Positions 16,778-25,384 of a stretch of DNA of 64,000 nt are shown piece after piece. Both the position numbers and the translations under genes were made by a program. Numbering within the stretch: the first letter of the stretch is position 1; every line of letters begins with the position of its first letter. The notes below the pieces were generated by a model. The model did no database searches. It was not told the origin of the DNA and saw only the letters and a list, made by a program, of their open reading frames with translations. Source of the stretch: Sulfitobacter sp. W027 (GTDB lineage: Bacteria; Pseudomonadota; Alphaproteobacteria; Rhodobacterales; Rhodobacteraceae); the NCBI RefSeq assembly GCF_025143985.1, contig NZ_CP083566.1:62001-126000 (forward strand), read 5' to 3'.

Positions 16778-18043
16778 CTATGGTCGCGCCTCGACAATGG
16801 ATGTCTTCTCGAAACCGCTGCCGCTGATCACAGGCTGGCGCTCTAACGGCGTTGTGGGTGCGGAGAGTACCCGGCGCGACGTCTCGGCCAGAAGGGCGAT
16901 GGCAAAGAGCGCGGCCGTCCCTAAGGCAGGCAGAACCCAGACCATCCAAACAGCCTTGGGCTGCGCCAGCATCGCAGTCTGGCAGATCAGCGCCAGCACC
17001 GTACCACTGGCAAAAATCAGCAGCCCATGCCGCCCGATCAGCTGAAACGGGCTTGCCACCCGATGCGCGGCGAAGCGGGTCACACTCGGCAACTGCGACA
17101 GAAAATACCCCAATGCCAGAATATGGACGAACCGCGGCGCGGAGAGATAGGTTTTGTCATGCGAGGTGAGGTTGAACGGCACTCCGGCCTCTCTCAGGTG
17201 ATGCATTTGCAGGTTCAGGAATTTGCCCAGCCCCGGCACATATTTCCATGCAAGAATTCCCAGCAGTACCGCGACTGACAGCCAAAACAGCGCTCTGGAC
17301 GCGGGGAAAAAGCGGTAGCCTTGGCGTTGGCTGAGACCAACCAGCAGACCGAAAACAAAGATTGCCTGCCAGGCGAAGGGGTTGAAAAACCAACCGCCGG
17401 GGTTGGGGTAGTTCGGCAGGTTCAGGCGAAAGACACCGGTCAGCAGCCAAAGGGTGAGCGACAACGCAAAGAGCAGCCACGGCCAACGCAGCCCCAGCAT
17501 GATCGCCGCCGGTGCGCAGATCAGCAAGACCGAATAAGCGGGCAAAATATTCACATAGCCGAACTGATGGGTCAGAAGAGGGATGCCGATCAAGGCCTGG
17601 GTCGGGTTTTGGAACACCTGCCGCATGTTGATCTTGGTCAGAAACTCAGCCTCCGTGATGATCTGAAAGGCAGTGGCGAAGATGCCCAAGGCCACCGCCG
17701 AAAGCACGATCTGCACCACATAGAGGGACCACGCCCGTTTCCACAATGGCGCGACCGCGCGCCACAGGCCGTAGGTCACGCGGTCTCTCTCGATGAATCG
17801 GGGCGTATAGGCCAATCCCGCCGCGATTCCGGACATCAGAAAAAACGCCTCTGCCGCGTCGGCAAAGCCTAGGTTTCGGATAGTTAAATATTCGTAAGGA
17901 TTGCCCGGCACATGATTGATAAAAATCATCACTAGTGCCAATCCGCGGAACACATCGATGCGCGGGTCGCGGGGCGCTTTGCCCAACGGTGCGGCCCGCG
18001 CGGAGGCCGTTGCAGGTGATAGACCGGCGTTAAGCTGTGGCAT
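16778..18043 (-). CDS. opgC: OpgC protein, succinyl substitution of osmoregulated periplasmic glucans
   Basis: 421 residues with about ten hydrophobic segments. The opening RIDVFRGLALVMIFINHVPGNPYEYLTIRNLGFADAAEAF is split into a short cytoplasmic start and helix 1, and FFLMSGIAAGLAY follows; this is the OpgC signature, related to membrane acyltransferases of the acyltransferase-3 type. OpgC transfers succinyl groups to periplasmic glucans in Rhodobacter. The start overlaps the end of opgH by 14 bp. The position as last gene after opgG, opgI and opgH matches the R. sphaeroides operon, which makes the call firm. It would act at the inner membrane. Confidence 0.92.
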   Translation of the reverse strand: MPQLNAGLSPATASARAAPLGKAPRDPRIDVFRGLALVMIFINHVPGNPYEYLTIRNLGFADAAEAFFLMSGIAAGLAYTPRFIERDRVTYGLWRAVAPLWKRAWSLYVVQIVLSAVALGIFATAFQIITEAEFLTKINMRQVFQNPTQALIGIPLLTHQFGYVNILPAYSVLLICAPAAIMLGLRWPWLLFALSLTLWLLTGVFRLNLPNYPNPGGWFFNPFAWQAIFVFGLLVGLSQRQGYRFFPASRALFWLSVAVLLGILAWKYVPGLGKFLNLQMHHLREAGVPFNLTSHDKTYLSAPRFVHILALGYFLSQLPSVTRFAAHRVASPFQLIGRHGLLIFASGTVLALICQTAMLAQPKAVWMVWVLPALGTAALFAIALLAETSRRVLSAPTTPLERQPVISGSGFEKTSIVEARP

Positions 18044-19835
18044 GGGTCAGGTCCGCCGAATTGGGATTGGGCATTAGGTGTTCGTCGTTCCAAGTCAGAC
18101 GCCAGACATCGCAAATTCTGTCGTATTCCGCGACCACATCAAGCGGCCCTGCATCCTCTGGAACCGTGAAAAGAACGGGGCTAAGCGGGCGTGATGTCCA
18201 TGTGATAAGAAAGGGTGCAAAAAGCATCGGGACAGCCACCGGAAGCAGCCAGATCGTCAGATCGGGCGCCACCCATTGAACCGCCGCGATGATCGCAACC
18301 CCAATGAATACGATCCAGCGGCCCGCCGCCCAGCCGTCTTGCAGGCTCAACTGGCCTTCGTTGCGCTGATTAGCCGGCCATCCGCCGTCCTGGCCTGACA
18401 GAACCTGCAGCACCGCACGGCTGTGATAGAGCAGCATCAGCGGGGCGAGAAGTGTGGTCAGGATGATCTCGGTCAGAACCGAAAGTGCCATCCGCAGAGC
18501 CCGGCCAAAGTCGCGCGCGCGGTCGGTCAGGATTGCATGCGTCAGGATCAGCATCTTGGGCACAACCAGCAGACCCAGAACGCCCAGAGCCAGCAGCGTG
18601 ATTTCGCGCGTGCTGGTGTCGGGAAAAACCGGAAAAAGTTGATAGGGCCCGGGGAAATACTGCGGCGGTGGCGCGTAGAGGGTGCTGATGGCCGAGGTAA
18701 TCAAGAACGCCGCCCAGAGGAGCGAAACGACATAGGCGGTGACGTTTTGCAGAAAGACAAATCGGCTCCACCCTGCTAGTCCGGGGGCAAAGATCAGCCG
18801 GGCATGTTGCAGGTTGCCCTGGCACCAGCGCCGCTCGCGACGGGCAAAGGAAAGGACGTTCTCCGGGCCTTCTTCGTAGGATCCGCCCAAGGTCTCATCC
18901 ACTTCGACCTTCCAACCCGCGCGGGCAAGCAGCGCCGCCTCAACATAGTCATGGCTCAGGATATGGCCGCCCAAGGGGGGCGGGCCGGAAAGCTCTGGCA
19001 GGCCGCAGCTTTGCGCAAAAGCGCTGACCCGAATGATCGCGTTATGGCCCCAGAAAGGGCCGGTCGGTCCTTGCATGCGGGCAAGACCACGGGTGAAAAT
19101 CGGCCCGTGAAACCACGAGGCGAACTGCAAGGCGCGGCCAAAGAAGGACCGCGCGCCGATGATCTTGGGGAGGGTTTGCAACAGCCCCAATTGCGGGTCG
19201 GCCTGCATACGGGCGATCATGGCGCGGATCGTGTCCCCCTCCATCAGACTGTCTGCGTCTAGGATCACCGCAAGCTCATAGGCGCCGCCGGATGTGCGAA
19301 TGAACTCTTCGATATTGCCCGCCTTACGGCCCGCGTTATCGCGCCGTCTGCGGTAGAATATGCGCCCCGTGCCGTCTGTCTCGCGCAGCAAGCGTGCAAA
19401 GGCGAACTGCTCTTTGCCTGCCAAACCCTCATCGCGTGTGTCAGATAGAACGACGAAATCCGCCCTGACACCGGCTCGCGTGACTGAGCGGTCGATTGCC
19501 GCGATACGGGCAAAAGTTGTCAGCGGGTCCTCGTTACAAATGGGCACCGCGATCACGGTACGGGGTTGCGGGGCCTGCAGCGCGGGCCGGCGGGGATTTG
19601 ATCTGCCTCCGAACAGCCCGATCAGCGCCAGCGATGCACCCCATGCCAGCCAAGCGGTCGTGGCAAAGACAAGAACGGCGCGGATGCCGTCCCAACCGCT
19701 GAACCCATCCCGCGCGGCAGCCTCCGCCAGTAGCGTCGAAGCGATGGCGGCACATCCAAGCGAAATGCCCAGGGCAAGCGCCCGCGCGAAGCGGGTCGGG
19801 CTATCCGCCGCAAGCTGCCTTTGCTGAAGGGTCAT
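18030..19835 (-). CDS. opgH: Glucosyltransferase for osmoregulated periplasmic glucan backbone (MdoH/OpgH)
   Basis: 601 residues. Two N-terminal membrane helices (about 18-37 and 48-75) precede a cytoplasmic GT2 domain with VIAVPICNEDPLTTFARI, the donor/metal site VILDADSLMEGDT, the acceptor-region LSHDYVEAALLARAGW and the processive-synthase motif RRERRWCQGNLQ (QxxRW type). Several C-terminal helices follow (about 370-560). OpgH polymerises glucose from UDP-glucose and exports the linear beta-glucan. It is shorter than the roughly 850-residue E. coli protein, which has long cytoplasmic N- and C-terminal extensions. The N-terminal segment may be supplied by the small upstream opgI product, 5 nt away. 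Confidence 0.95.
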   Translation of the reverse strand: MTLQQRQLAADSPTRFARALALGISLGCAAIASTLLAEAAARDGFSGWDGIRAVLVFATTAWLAWGASLALIGLFGGRSNPRRPALQAPQPRTVIAVPICNEDPLTTFARIAAIDRSVTRAGVRADFVVLSDTRDEGLAGKEQFAFARLLRETDGTGRIFYRRRRDNAGRKAGNIEEFIRTSGGAYELAVILDADSLMEGDTIRAMIARMQADPQLGLLQTLPKIIGARSFFGRALQFASWFHGPIFTRGLARMQGPTGPFWGHNAIIRVSAFAQSCGLPELSGPPPLGGHILSHDYVEAALLARAGWKVEVDETLGGSYEEGPENVLSFARRERRWCQGNLQHARLIFAPGLAGWSRFVFLQNVTAYVVSLLWAAFLITSAISTLYAPPPQYFPGPYQLFPVFPDTSTREITLLALGVLGLLVVPKMLILTHAILTDRARDFGRALRMALSVLTEIILTTLLAPLMLLYHSRAVLQVLSGQDGGWPANQRNEGQLSLQDGWAAGRWIVFIGVAIIAAVQWVAPDLTIWLLPVAVPMLFAPFLITWTSRPLSPVLFTVPEDAGPLDVVAEYDRICDVWRLTWNDEHLMPNPNSADLTHATA

Positions 19836-19840
19836 TGAAC

Positions 19841-20035
19841 TCAGGCCTTGCGGCGCAGCAAGAGGGCCCGGGTCAATTCGGCCAGCCCAGCCCGATGGGC
19901 GCGGCGTTCCAAGGTTTGCCGGGGCATTGCAAGCGGGGCGACAGGGGGCATCCAGTTCTCAACCTCTGTCGTCATTGCCGAATAGGGGGTCTCCCCCTCG
20001 TTAAAGCTTACGCGTTGATCCATTGGTACACCCAT
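19841..20035 (-). CDS. opgI: Small OPG-synthesis protein, OpgI-like
   Basis: A 64-residue soluble protein encoded between opgG and opgH, overlapping the end of opgG by 28 bp and ending 5 nt before opgH. The middle NWMPPVAPLAMPRQTLERR and the basic C-terminus have no recognisable enzyme motif. In R. sphaeroides the operon opgG-opgI-opgH-opgC contains a third gene, opgI, not similar to mdoG or mdoH but required for glucan synthesis. Identical position and size class support the same name here. I infer that it substitutes for the cytoplasmic N-terminal region missing from this short OpgH. An alternative start is Met5 (position 20023). Confidence 0.72.
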   Translation of the reverse strand: MGVPMDQRVSFNEGETPYSAMTTEVENWMPPVAPLAMPRQTLERRAHRAGLAELTRALLLRRKA

Positions 20036-21609
20036 GTCTCTGTAAGATTGCGGTCATATCCCGAGAGAACGGCTTTGATCTCGACGATGGCGTCCGGCTC
20101 TGCACGCAGTTCCAGCACCAGCCGCCATTCATCTCTGCCATCCACGCGGCTCAGGATCGCCTCAACGATTTCACCGTTCTGCGCGCTTGCGATTGGCTCC
20201 AGCTTGGCATCGCCCGGCATATCGCTAAGCTGACCCCCGGCGAAGTCGATGACGAATTTGCGCGTTTCGGTATCTGCCTCAACACCCGCAACCCCGCCAT
20301 GACCCGAGCGCAGCCGGACCACGCGGCCAAGGGTTTGCGGTGTTGCGCCCGGTGGGTTCATCCCCCAGTGCATGCGGTAATTATAGGCCAGTTCATCCCC
20401 GGCGCGGGTCTCTCCCTCAGGGATCCAATAGGCGACGATATTATCGTTGCCTTCGAGATCGGAGGGGATTTCGACCAGCCGGACCGTGCCTTTGCCCCAG
20501 TCGTCCATAGGCTCAATCATCAGCGACGGTCGGCGCTCGTAATGGGCCTGCGCATCGAGGTAATGTTCAAAATCCCGGTTGCGCTGCACCAGTCCAAAAG
20601 AGCGCGGACTCTCAGCCCCGAAATAGGAACTCGCAAGGCGCGGCGGATTATTGAGCGGTCGGCACAGGGTTGCATCCTTGCCTGCATTCAGCACCAAGGC
20701 TTCGCTGTCGTGAACTGAGGGGCGAAAATCGTCAAAGGCGCCTTTGTCCGCGCCATTGTGCAAAAACATCGACGTGAGCGGCGCAATGCCAAGCTGTTTG
20801 ATGTCCTTGCGCAGGAAAAGACGCATGGTGACTTCGACTGAAGTCGTCTCTCCCGGTGTGATGGCAAATTGATAAGCGCCGGTAACCGACGGGCTATCCA
20901 ACGCAGCATAGATCATCACGGTGGCATCGCCCGGCGCGGGTCGGCGCAGCCAGACCTCGCTGAAACGGGGGAATTCCTCACCTTCAGAGAGACCGGTATT
21001 CACAGCAAGCCCGCGCGCGCTCAACCCATAGAGCGTGTCTTTTCCCAAGGCGCGGAAGTAGCTGGCCCCTTGGAAGACGATCAGCTCATCGAAAATGTCG
21101 GCGCGGTTAAGCGGGGTGTGCAGCCGAAAACCGGCAACGCCCGGCATCCCGGCATTGGGCGGGATCGAACTGGCCAAACTGTCATCATCATACTCAAAAT
21201 CCGCCGTGGTAAACCCCATGGGTTCGACCGCGTCGCCTTTGACTTCATTGATCTTTACGGCTTCTTTGAAGAGCCAGCCGGGATGGAAAGCATGCAACCT
21301 AAAGGCAACGCCCTTTTCCTGCCAACGCGCCTGCTCGGGGCGGAAGCGGATCCGCTGGTAGGCGTCGTAATCAAGCTCTGCCAAAAAACCTTCGACGGGC
21401 TCCGGGGCCGCGTAGGACGATTGCGCCAATTCCCGCATCTCGTTGACAAGATTATCGAAAGTGAAGGACGCCGTCGCTACTTCTTGTGCGTGACTGCGCA
21501 GGGGCATCAGCGCCGCGGCAAAGGACGCAGCTGAGAGGGTCAGGAATTGACGTCTCTCCAAGCCATCGGTCTTCAATTCTTTCGGTCGAGTAGTGCTGGA
21601 AATCGACAA
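20008..21609 (-). CDS. opgG: Periplasmic glucan biosynthesis protein OpgG/MdoG
   Basis: 533 residues. A twin-arginine-type signal (LERRQFLTLSAASFAAALMP, ending near SHAQE) sends it to the periplasm folded. The mature protein has OpgG-family features: FTFDNLVNEMRELAQSSY at the start, FRPEQARWQ, a long beta-sandwich body (about 45-400) with SYFRALGKDTLYGLSARGLA and IEPMDDWGKGTVRL, and a C-terminal Ig-like domain. OpgG is needed for branching and backbone formation of osmoregulated periplasmic glucans. It is the first gene of the opgGIHC operon; its promoter should lie in the 258-bp gap to the right. The operon is normally most active at low osmolarity. Confidence 0.95.
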   Translation of the reverse strand: MSISSTTRPKELKTDGLERRQFLTLSAASFAAALMPLRSHAQEVATASFTFDNLVNEMRELAQSSYAAPEPVEGFLAELDYDAYQRIRFRPEQARWQEKGVAFRLHAFHPGWLFKEAVKINEVKGDAVEPMGFTTADFEYDDDSLASSIPPNAGMPGVAGFRLHTPLNRADIFDELIVFQGASYFRALGKDTLYGLSARGLAVNTGLSEGEEFPRFSEVWLRRPAPGDATVMIYAALDSPSVTGAYQFAITPGETTSVEVTMRLFLRKDIKQLGIAPLTSMFLHNGADKGAFDDFRPSVHDSEALVLNAGKDATLCRPLNNPPRLASSYFGAESPRSFGLVQRNRDFEHYLDAQAHYERRPSLMIEPMDDWGKGTVRLVEIPSDLEGNDNIVAYWIPEGETRAGDELAYNYRMHWGMNPPGATPQTLGRVVRLRSGHGGVAGVEADTETRKFVIDFAGGQLSDMPGDAKLEPIASAQNGEIVEAILSRVDGRDEWRLVLELRAEPDAIVEIKAVLSGYDRNLTETWVYQWINA

Positions 21610-21867
21610 TATTATACTCCAAGAGACACGTTAAGAGTGTGCAATTTTGCCCCCTACTTAATCGTTTCGGCACCGCTGAAAACTTGAATCTGAGATTTTC
21701 AGCAAATTGCTGCACAGCAGCGCGGGAAACCGCCGATTTGCCCTGCGTTCTTTGCCAGTTGCCCAAAATTTCGCCTAAGATCGCCACTCTATTGCGGCAT
21801 TCAGCTTCGCTTTCGGCGGTGCATAAAGCGCAGGCCGGCGCGTGATAGACTTGCCCGGCGCCCGCTA
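21610..21867. other. 258-bp intergenic region upstream of opgG
   Basis: This gap lies between the start of opgG and the stop of the dioxygenase gene, both read leftward. Its left part is AT-rich relative to the window (around 21600-21720) and is the obvious place for the opgG promoter. I see no convincing hairpin terminator, operator or coding gene; a 68-codon frame here has no family features. Confidence 0.5.
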
Positions 21868-22419
21868 TTACCTGAACGCAGGTCCGTGCGCCCAGACGGT
21901 CATCGAATAACGGGTACCCCGGGTAACCGGAGTGACCTGATGCAGCGTGAAACTGGGGAAGATGCTCACACAGCCCTGTTCGCGGTTGGCCGTCAGCGTA
22001 TGCGCCCCTGGCATCACTTCCAGATCCCCGCCCTCATAGGCGTCGCTTTCGCTGAGTTGAAGCACGAGGGTCAGCTTGCGTTTGCCCGCCGCGGGCCCGC
22101 TGCCGATGTCGGAATGCCAGACGAAATGCCCGCTGTCCGAGGCCTTGTAGATCGCGACTTGCGGGCTTTCGGCAAACTCAGTCAGGTCGAATTCAAAATG
22201 CTTACGGTTGGCGCTGCGCACCAGATCGATCATCCGATCCATCACCCATTCCGTGCCTTCCACCTCGTCGGTCCAGACAAGTTGGGATTTGCGCAGATTG
22301 TGATCCCGGTTGCGGCCCACCAACAGCGCGTCATCTGTTGGCACGTCAGAGATCCGTTTGATGATGGCATCGCATTCGCTTTTGCTGAATGCAGCCGGCA
22401 TCGTGTGTAGTGCAAGCAT
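21868..22419 (-). CDS. 2-oxoglutarate/Fe(II)-dependent dioxygenase of the PKHD/prolyl-hydroxylase type
   Basis: 183 residues from the preferred ATG, chosen because GAAGGA lies 8 nt upstream; an open extension of 35 codons upstream looks non-coding. The iron-binding facial triad is visible as HxD in FVWHSDIGSG and the distal His in FTLHQVTPVTRGTRYSMTVW, where the Arg of RGTRYS binds 2-oxoglutarate. The body is the double-stranded beta-helix (KRKLTLVLQLSESDAYEGGDLEV). Members such as PiuC/YbiX are often iron-regulated and associated with siderophore receptors, but no such gene is adjacent here. The hydroxylated substrate is unknown. It is transcribed leftward toward opgG but separated by 258 bp, so it is probably independent. 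Confidence 0.85.
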   Translation of the reverse strand: MLALHTMPAAFSKSECDAIIKRISDVPTDDALLVGRNRDHNLRKSQLVWTDEVEGTEWVMDRMIDLVRSANRKHFEFDLTEFAESPQVAIYKASDSGHFVWHSDIGSGPAAGKRKLTLVLQLSESDAYEGGDLEVMPGAHTLTANREQGCVSIFPSFTLHQVTPVTRGTRYSMTVWAHGPAFR

Positions 22420-22575
22420 TCCTTCGGTCCTTCGGAAATGAGCCTGCTTCGGAGCGCGCGTTTGGGGCGGCGAATCTCTTGGTCGAAGGAGGCCCGGTAA
22501 ATTTCCATAGCATGAATTTTGCACCGGAACGCTAGTGTTCCTTTTGCTCTCTTTTGAAGGAGAGCGGCTAGACTT

Positions 22576-22598
22576 CAGCCCCGCGCGAAGCGGGGCTG
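22576..22598 (-). terminator. Hairpin downstream of the Pyr2C reductase gene
   Basis: A perfect 9-bp stem CAGCCCCGC (22576-22584) / GCGGGGCTG (22590-22598) with loop GCGAA lies 16 nt past the stop of the leftward reductase gene. A second, smaller stem GCTCTC (22546-22551) / GAGAGC (22560-22565) follows. There is no U-run after either stem in the leftward direction, so this may be a weak or Rho-assisted terminator or an mRNA 3'-end stabiliser rather than a classical terminator. Confidence 0.5.
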
Positions 22599-22613
22599 GT
22601 ACGGGCAGTTTGG

Positions 22614-23642
22614 TTAGACAGCGTCCAGTCCTTCGGCCAGCAGGCGCTCAAGACTGTCCATTTCTGCTTCCGTCAACGGAATGCCCTTGGCGTTTGTTTC
22701 GGCCCGCGCCTTGAAGCGACGCTGCGAGGGCAGGCGCGCGCCTTGTCCCACGATCGCGGCAAAGAGCGTTTCGGCCCGGGCAAGGGGATCGCCGGGACGA
22801 CCGGCGGCAAACTTCACCGGATCAAAGGCAATGATCAATTCGCCATGCGCAGGCGCGAGGGTGAGAGAGCCCAAGTCATCGCGCGCTTCCGGGCTGGTCA
22901 GATCGCCGATCATCACCCCGGCGAGCAGTTCGATCATCGTCGAGATGGCCGAGCCTTTATGCCCGCCGAAGGGCAGCATGGCCCCGGCGAGGGCGGCCTC
23001 CGGGTCGGTGGTCGGGCCGCCGTCGGGCGCAATGGCCCAGCCTTCGGGCAGGGGGGTGCCCGCGCGGCGGTGCAGTTCGATCTCACCCCGCGCGGCGACG
23101 CTGGTGGCAAAGTCAAAGACGTAAGGGTCGCCCCCCGCGCGGGGCCAGCCAAAGGCGAAGGGATTGGTCCCCATCAGCGGATCGGTGCCGCCCGCAGGGG
23201 CAACGCTGGCATAGCTGGGGCACATGGCCATGGCAACGAGGCCCATATCCGTCAGCGCCTCGATCTCAGGCCAAAGGGCGGCGAAATGGGTGCAGTCGTT
23301 GATCACCATCGCGGCGATCCCGGTGGCGCGACAGCGTTCGGCCAGCAACGGCGCGCCTGCGTCAAACGCAGCGTTGGAGAATCCGCCGCCCGCGTTCACG
23401 CGTACGATGGCGCTTTCGTCATGGCTCACCTGCGGCACGGCGTCGGGTGTGACTTTGCCCGCTTTGATCGTGCGCAGGCAGCCTTCGATCCGATAGATGC
23501 CGTGCGATTTGCAAGCGTCGCCTTCGCCCGCCACGATCACCCGCGCCAAGGCTGACGCGTTGAGCGGGGAAAGGCCCGCACCTTCGAAAATCCGAATGAC
23601 GATTTCATTGAGTTCGTCGTGGGACAGGGTGGTATCGGTCAT
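22614..23642 (-). CDS. Ldh/MdhC-family NAD(P)H oxidoreductase, probable delta1-pyrroline-2-carboxylate reductase
   Basis: 342 residues from ATG 23642, preceded by GAGG at 6 nt; the frame is open 12 codons further up but those lack similarity. Family motifs are EGDACKSHGIYRIEGCLRTI, INDCTHFAALWPEIEAL (the conserved His region), APAGGTDPLMGTNPFAFGWP and PFGGHKGSAISTMIELLAG. The malate/lactate dehydrogenase-2 family includes enzymes that reduce delta1-pyrroline-2-carboxylate or piperideine-2-carboxylate to L-proline or L-pipecolate. Here it is divergent from an alpha-ketoglutaric semialdehyde dehydrogenase and near 3-hydroxyproline dehydratase-type genes, whose product is Pyr2C. That makes Pyr2C reduction to proline the best fit. 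Malate, lactate or ureidoglycolate activity cannot be excluded from sequence. Confidence 0.8.
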   Translation of the reverse strand: MTDTTLSHDELNEIVIRIFEGAGLSPLNASALARVIVAGEGDACKSHGIYRIEGCLRTIKAGKVTPDAVPQVSHDESAIVRVNAGGGFSNAAFDAGAPLLAERCRATGIAAMVINDCTHFAALWPEIEALTDMGLVAMAMCPSYASVAPAGGTDPLMGTNPFAFGWPRAGGDPYVFDFATSVAARGEIELHRRAGTPLPEGWAIAPDGGPTTDPEAALAGAMLPFGGHKGSAISTMIELLAGVMIGDLTSPEARDDLGSLTLAPAHGELIIAFDPVKFAAGRPGDPLARAETLFAAIVGQGARLPSQRRFKARAETNAKGIPLTEAEMDSLERLLAEGLDAV

Positions 23643-23673
23643 TTGGAGCCTCGTGCAGCATGGGTTGCAATCA

Positions 23674-23692
23674 TGCATACATCATGTATGCA
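23674..23692. promoter_or_regulatory. Palindromic operator between the divergent reductase and aldehyde dehydrogenase genes
   Basis: TGCATACATCATGTATGCA is a perfect 8-bp inverted repeat around TCA, centred in the 106-bp divergent intergenic region. Its 13-bp core ATACATCATGTAT (23677-23689) matches a second site (25413-25425) ahead of the amino-acid transporter operon. The form resembles operators of GntR-family (FadR/VanR-type) repressors. No regulator gene adjoins this locus. Confidence 0.7.
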
Positions 23693-23748
23693 GTGACGGA
23701 AAGACGCAAGCTGACACCGGGCCGCGGCCCGCATGAAAGGATAAGACG

Positions 23749-25266
23749 ATGGCCTTTACCCCCCATGGCAAACACCTGATCGCTGGCGAGTGGATCGCCA
23801 CCGACGCGCGTTTTAGCTCCAGTCCCGCGCATGGAAGCGCACATGAATTCTCGGTCGGCACGGTGGAGCTGGTCGACCAAGCCTGCCAAGCCGCCGAAGC
23901 CGCGTTCTGGGACTATGGCTATTCCAGCCGGGCGACCCGCGCGAAATTTCTGAACGCCATCGCCGATGAGATCGACGCACGCGGGGCTGAGATCACCGAG
24001 ATCGGCAGCCAAGAAAGCGGCCTGCCCGAAGCGCGCCTTGAAGGGGAGCGGGGCCGGACGGTAGGCCAGTTGCGCCTCTTCGCCTCGCATATCGAAAAGG
24101 GTGAGTATCTCGACCGCCGGTTTGATGCGGCGATGCCTGAGCGTCAGCCCGCACCACGTCCCGCTATCACCATGCTACAACGCCCTATCGGCCCTGTCGC
24201 CGTCTTTGGCGCGTCGAACTTTCCGCTGGCATTCTCGGTTGCGGGTGGTGACACGGCGGCGGCGCTGGCGGCAGGCTGTCCGGTCGTGGTCAAAGGGCAT
24301 TCCGCCCATCCCGGCACGGGTGAGATTGTTGCCGAAGCGATCCATGCGGCGATCGAAAGCTGCGGCATGCCGCGCGGGGTCTTCTCCCTGATCCAAGGCG
24401 GAGACCGCGCGGTTGGTCAGGCCGTCGTGCAGCATCCGCTGATCAAAGCCGTGGGCTTTACCGGCTCTCTCGCCGGGGGCCGGGCGCTGTTTGATCTTTG
24501 CGCCGCACGGCCAGAGCCGATCCCGTTCTTTGGGGAGTTGGGCTCGGTCAACCCGATGTTCATGCTGCCCGCCGCGATGGACGCACGGGCCGAGGATCTG
24601 GGCAAAGGCTGGGCCGCGTCCCTGACCATGGGCGCAGGGCAGTTCTGCACCAATCCGGGCATCGCGGTCGTGATTGACGGGGCAGAAGCTGATAGGTTCG
24701 TAGAGAGTGCGGCGACCGCGCTAAAAGACGTGGCCGAACAAGTCATGCTGACCGACGGCATCGCGCAGGCTTATTGCTCTGGTCGCGATAAATTCAAGGC
24801 CGAGCCAAGCCTGCGTCAAGTGCATCTGGCCGACAGTTCAGGCCGCAAGGCCGCCCCGGCACTGTTTGAGACCACAGGCGCAGAGTTTAAAGCCAATCCA
24901 GCACTGCATGAAGAAGTCTTTGGCCCACTTGGATTGGTGGTGCGGGTTTCTTCGCTGGAAGAGATGCGCGCGCTGGCGGTTGAGTTGGACGGGCAGTTGA
25001 CCATTACCCTCCATATGGACGACGCGGATGTTGAGGCCGCGCGAGCACTGATGCCTGTGCTGGAACGCAAAGCCGGGCGTCTGTTGGCAAACGGCTTCCC
25101 CACGGGGGTCGAAGTGGTGGATTCCATGGTGCACGGCGGACCATACCCGGCCAGCACCAACTTTGGCGCGACCAGCGTAGGTACCCTGTCGATCCGGCGT
25201 TTCCTGCGGCCTGTTTCCTATCAGAACCTGCCGGAGGCGCTTCTGCCCGAAGACACGGCGGAGTGA
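23749..25266 (+). CDS. NADP-dependent aldehyde dehydrogenase, alpha-ketoglutaric semialdehyde (2,5-dioxovalerate) type
   Basis: 505 residues. It shows aldehyde-dehydrogenase motifs: the cofactor loop GPVAVFGASNFPLAFSVAGG, where NFP is the Asn of the oxyanion hole, then VVVKGHSAHPGTGEI, GFTGSLAGGRALFDL, the general base Glu in FFGELGSVNPMF and the nucleophile Cys in GAGQFCTNPG. The combination of KGHSAHP and FGELGSVNP is typical of the alpha-KGSA dehydrogenase group, which oxidises alpha-ketoglutaric semialdehyde to 2-oxoglutarate, the last step of hydroxyproline (and some sugar) degradation. It starts 57 bp from the palindromic operator, with AAGGAT before the ATG. It is followed by a hairpin and then the transporter operon on the same strand, so it is probably a separate unit under the same regulator. 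Confidence 0.88.
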   Translation: MAFTPHGKHLIAGEWIATDARFSSSPAHGSAHEFSVGTVELVDQACQAAEAAFWDYGYSSRATRAKFLNAIADEIDARGAEITEIGSQESGLPEARLEGERGRTVGQLRLFASHIEKGEYLDRRFDAAMPERQPAPRPAITMLQRPIGPVAVFGASNFPLAFSVAGGDTAAALAAGCPVVVKGHSAHPGTGEIVAEAIHAAIESCGMPRGVFSLIQGGDRAVGQAVVQHPLIKAVGFTGSLAGGRALFDLCAARPEPIPFFGELGSVNPMFMLPAAMDARAEDLGKGWAASLTMGAGQFCTNPGIAVVIDGAEADRFVESAATALKDVAEQVMLTDGIAQAYCSGRDKFKAEPSLRQVHLADSSGRKAAPALFETTGAEFKANPALHEEVFGPLGLVVRVSSLEEMRALAVELDGQLTITLHMDDADVEAARALMPVLERKAGRLLANGFPTGVEVVDSMVHGGPYPASTNFGATSVGTLSIRRFLRPVSYQNLPEALLPEDTAE

Positions 25267-25275
25267 CACCAGACC

Positions 25276-25309
25276 GAGAAAGCCGGGCCGTGTGTCTGGC
25301 TTTCTCATT
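25276..25309 (+). terminator. Probable terminator after the aldehyde dehydrogenase gene
   Basis: GAGAAAGCC (25276-25284) and GGCTTTCTC (25298-25306) form a perfect 9-bp stem with a 13-nt loop, 10 nt past the stop, followed by ATTT. The T-tract is short, so efficiency may be partial. Confidence 0.6.
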
Positions 25310-25384
25310 TCAGCCTGAAAAGGGAGCGGCTGCGGCTCTATCCCATCCCCAAACAACGACGATAGCGTCTCAATAGTTCAAAAA

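Noticed and set aside
20023..20718. 231-codon rightward frame over opgG
   Set aside because: Antisense to an intact OpgG gene in a well-known operon; composition is Arg/His/Pro rich, typical of shadow frames.
21639..21845. 68-codon frame between opgG and the dioxygenase gene
   Set aside because: No ribosome-binding site or recognisable family, and it occupies the probable opgG promoter region.
22526..22541. GGAAC...GTTCC inverted repeat as an EcfG promoter
   Set aside because: The -35-like halves are only 6 bp apart and no CGTT lies 16-17 nt from either one in the right direction; probably chance.
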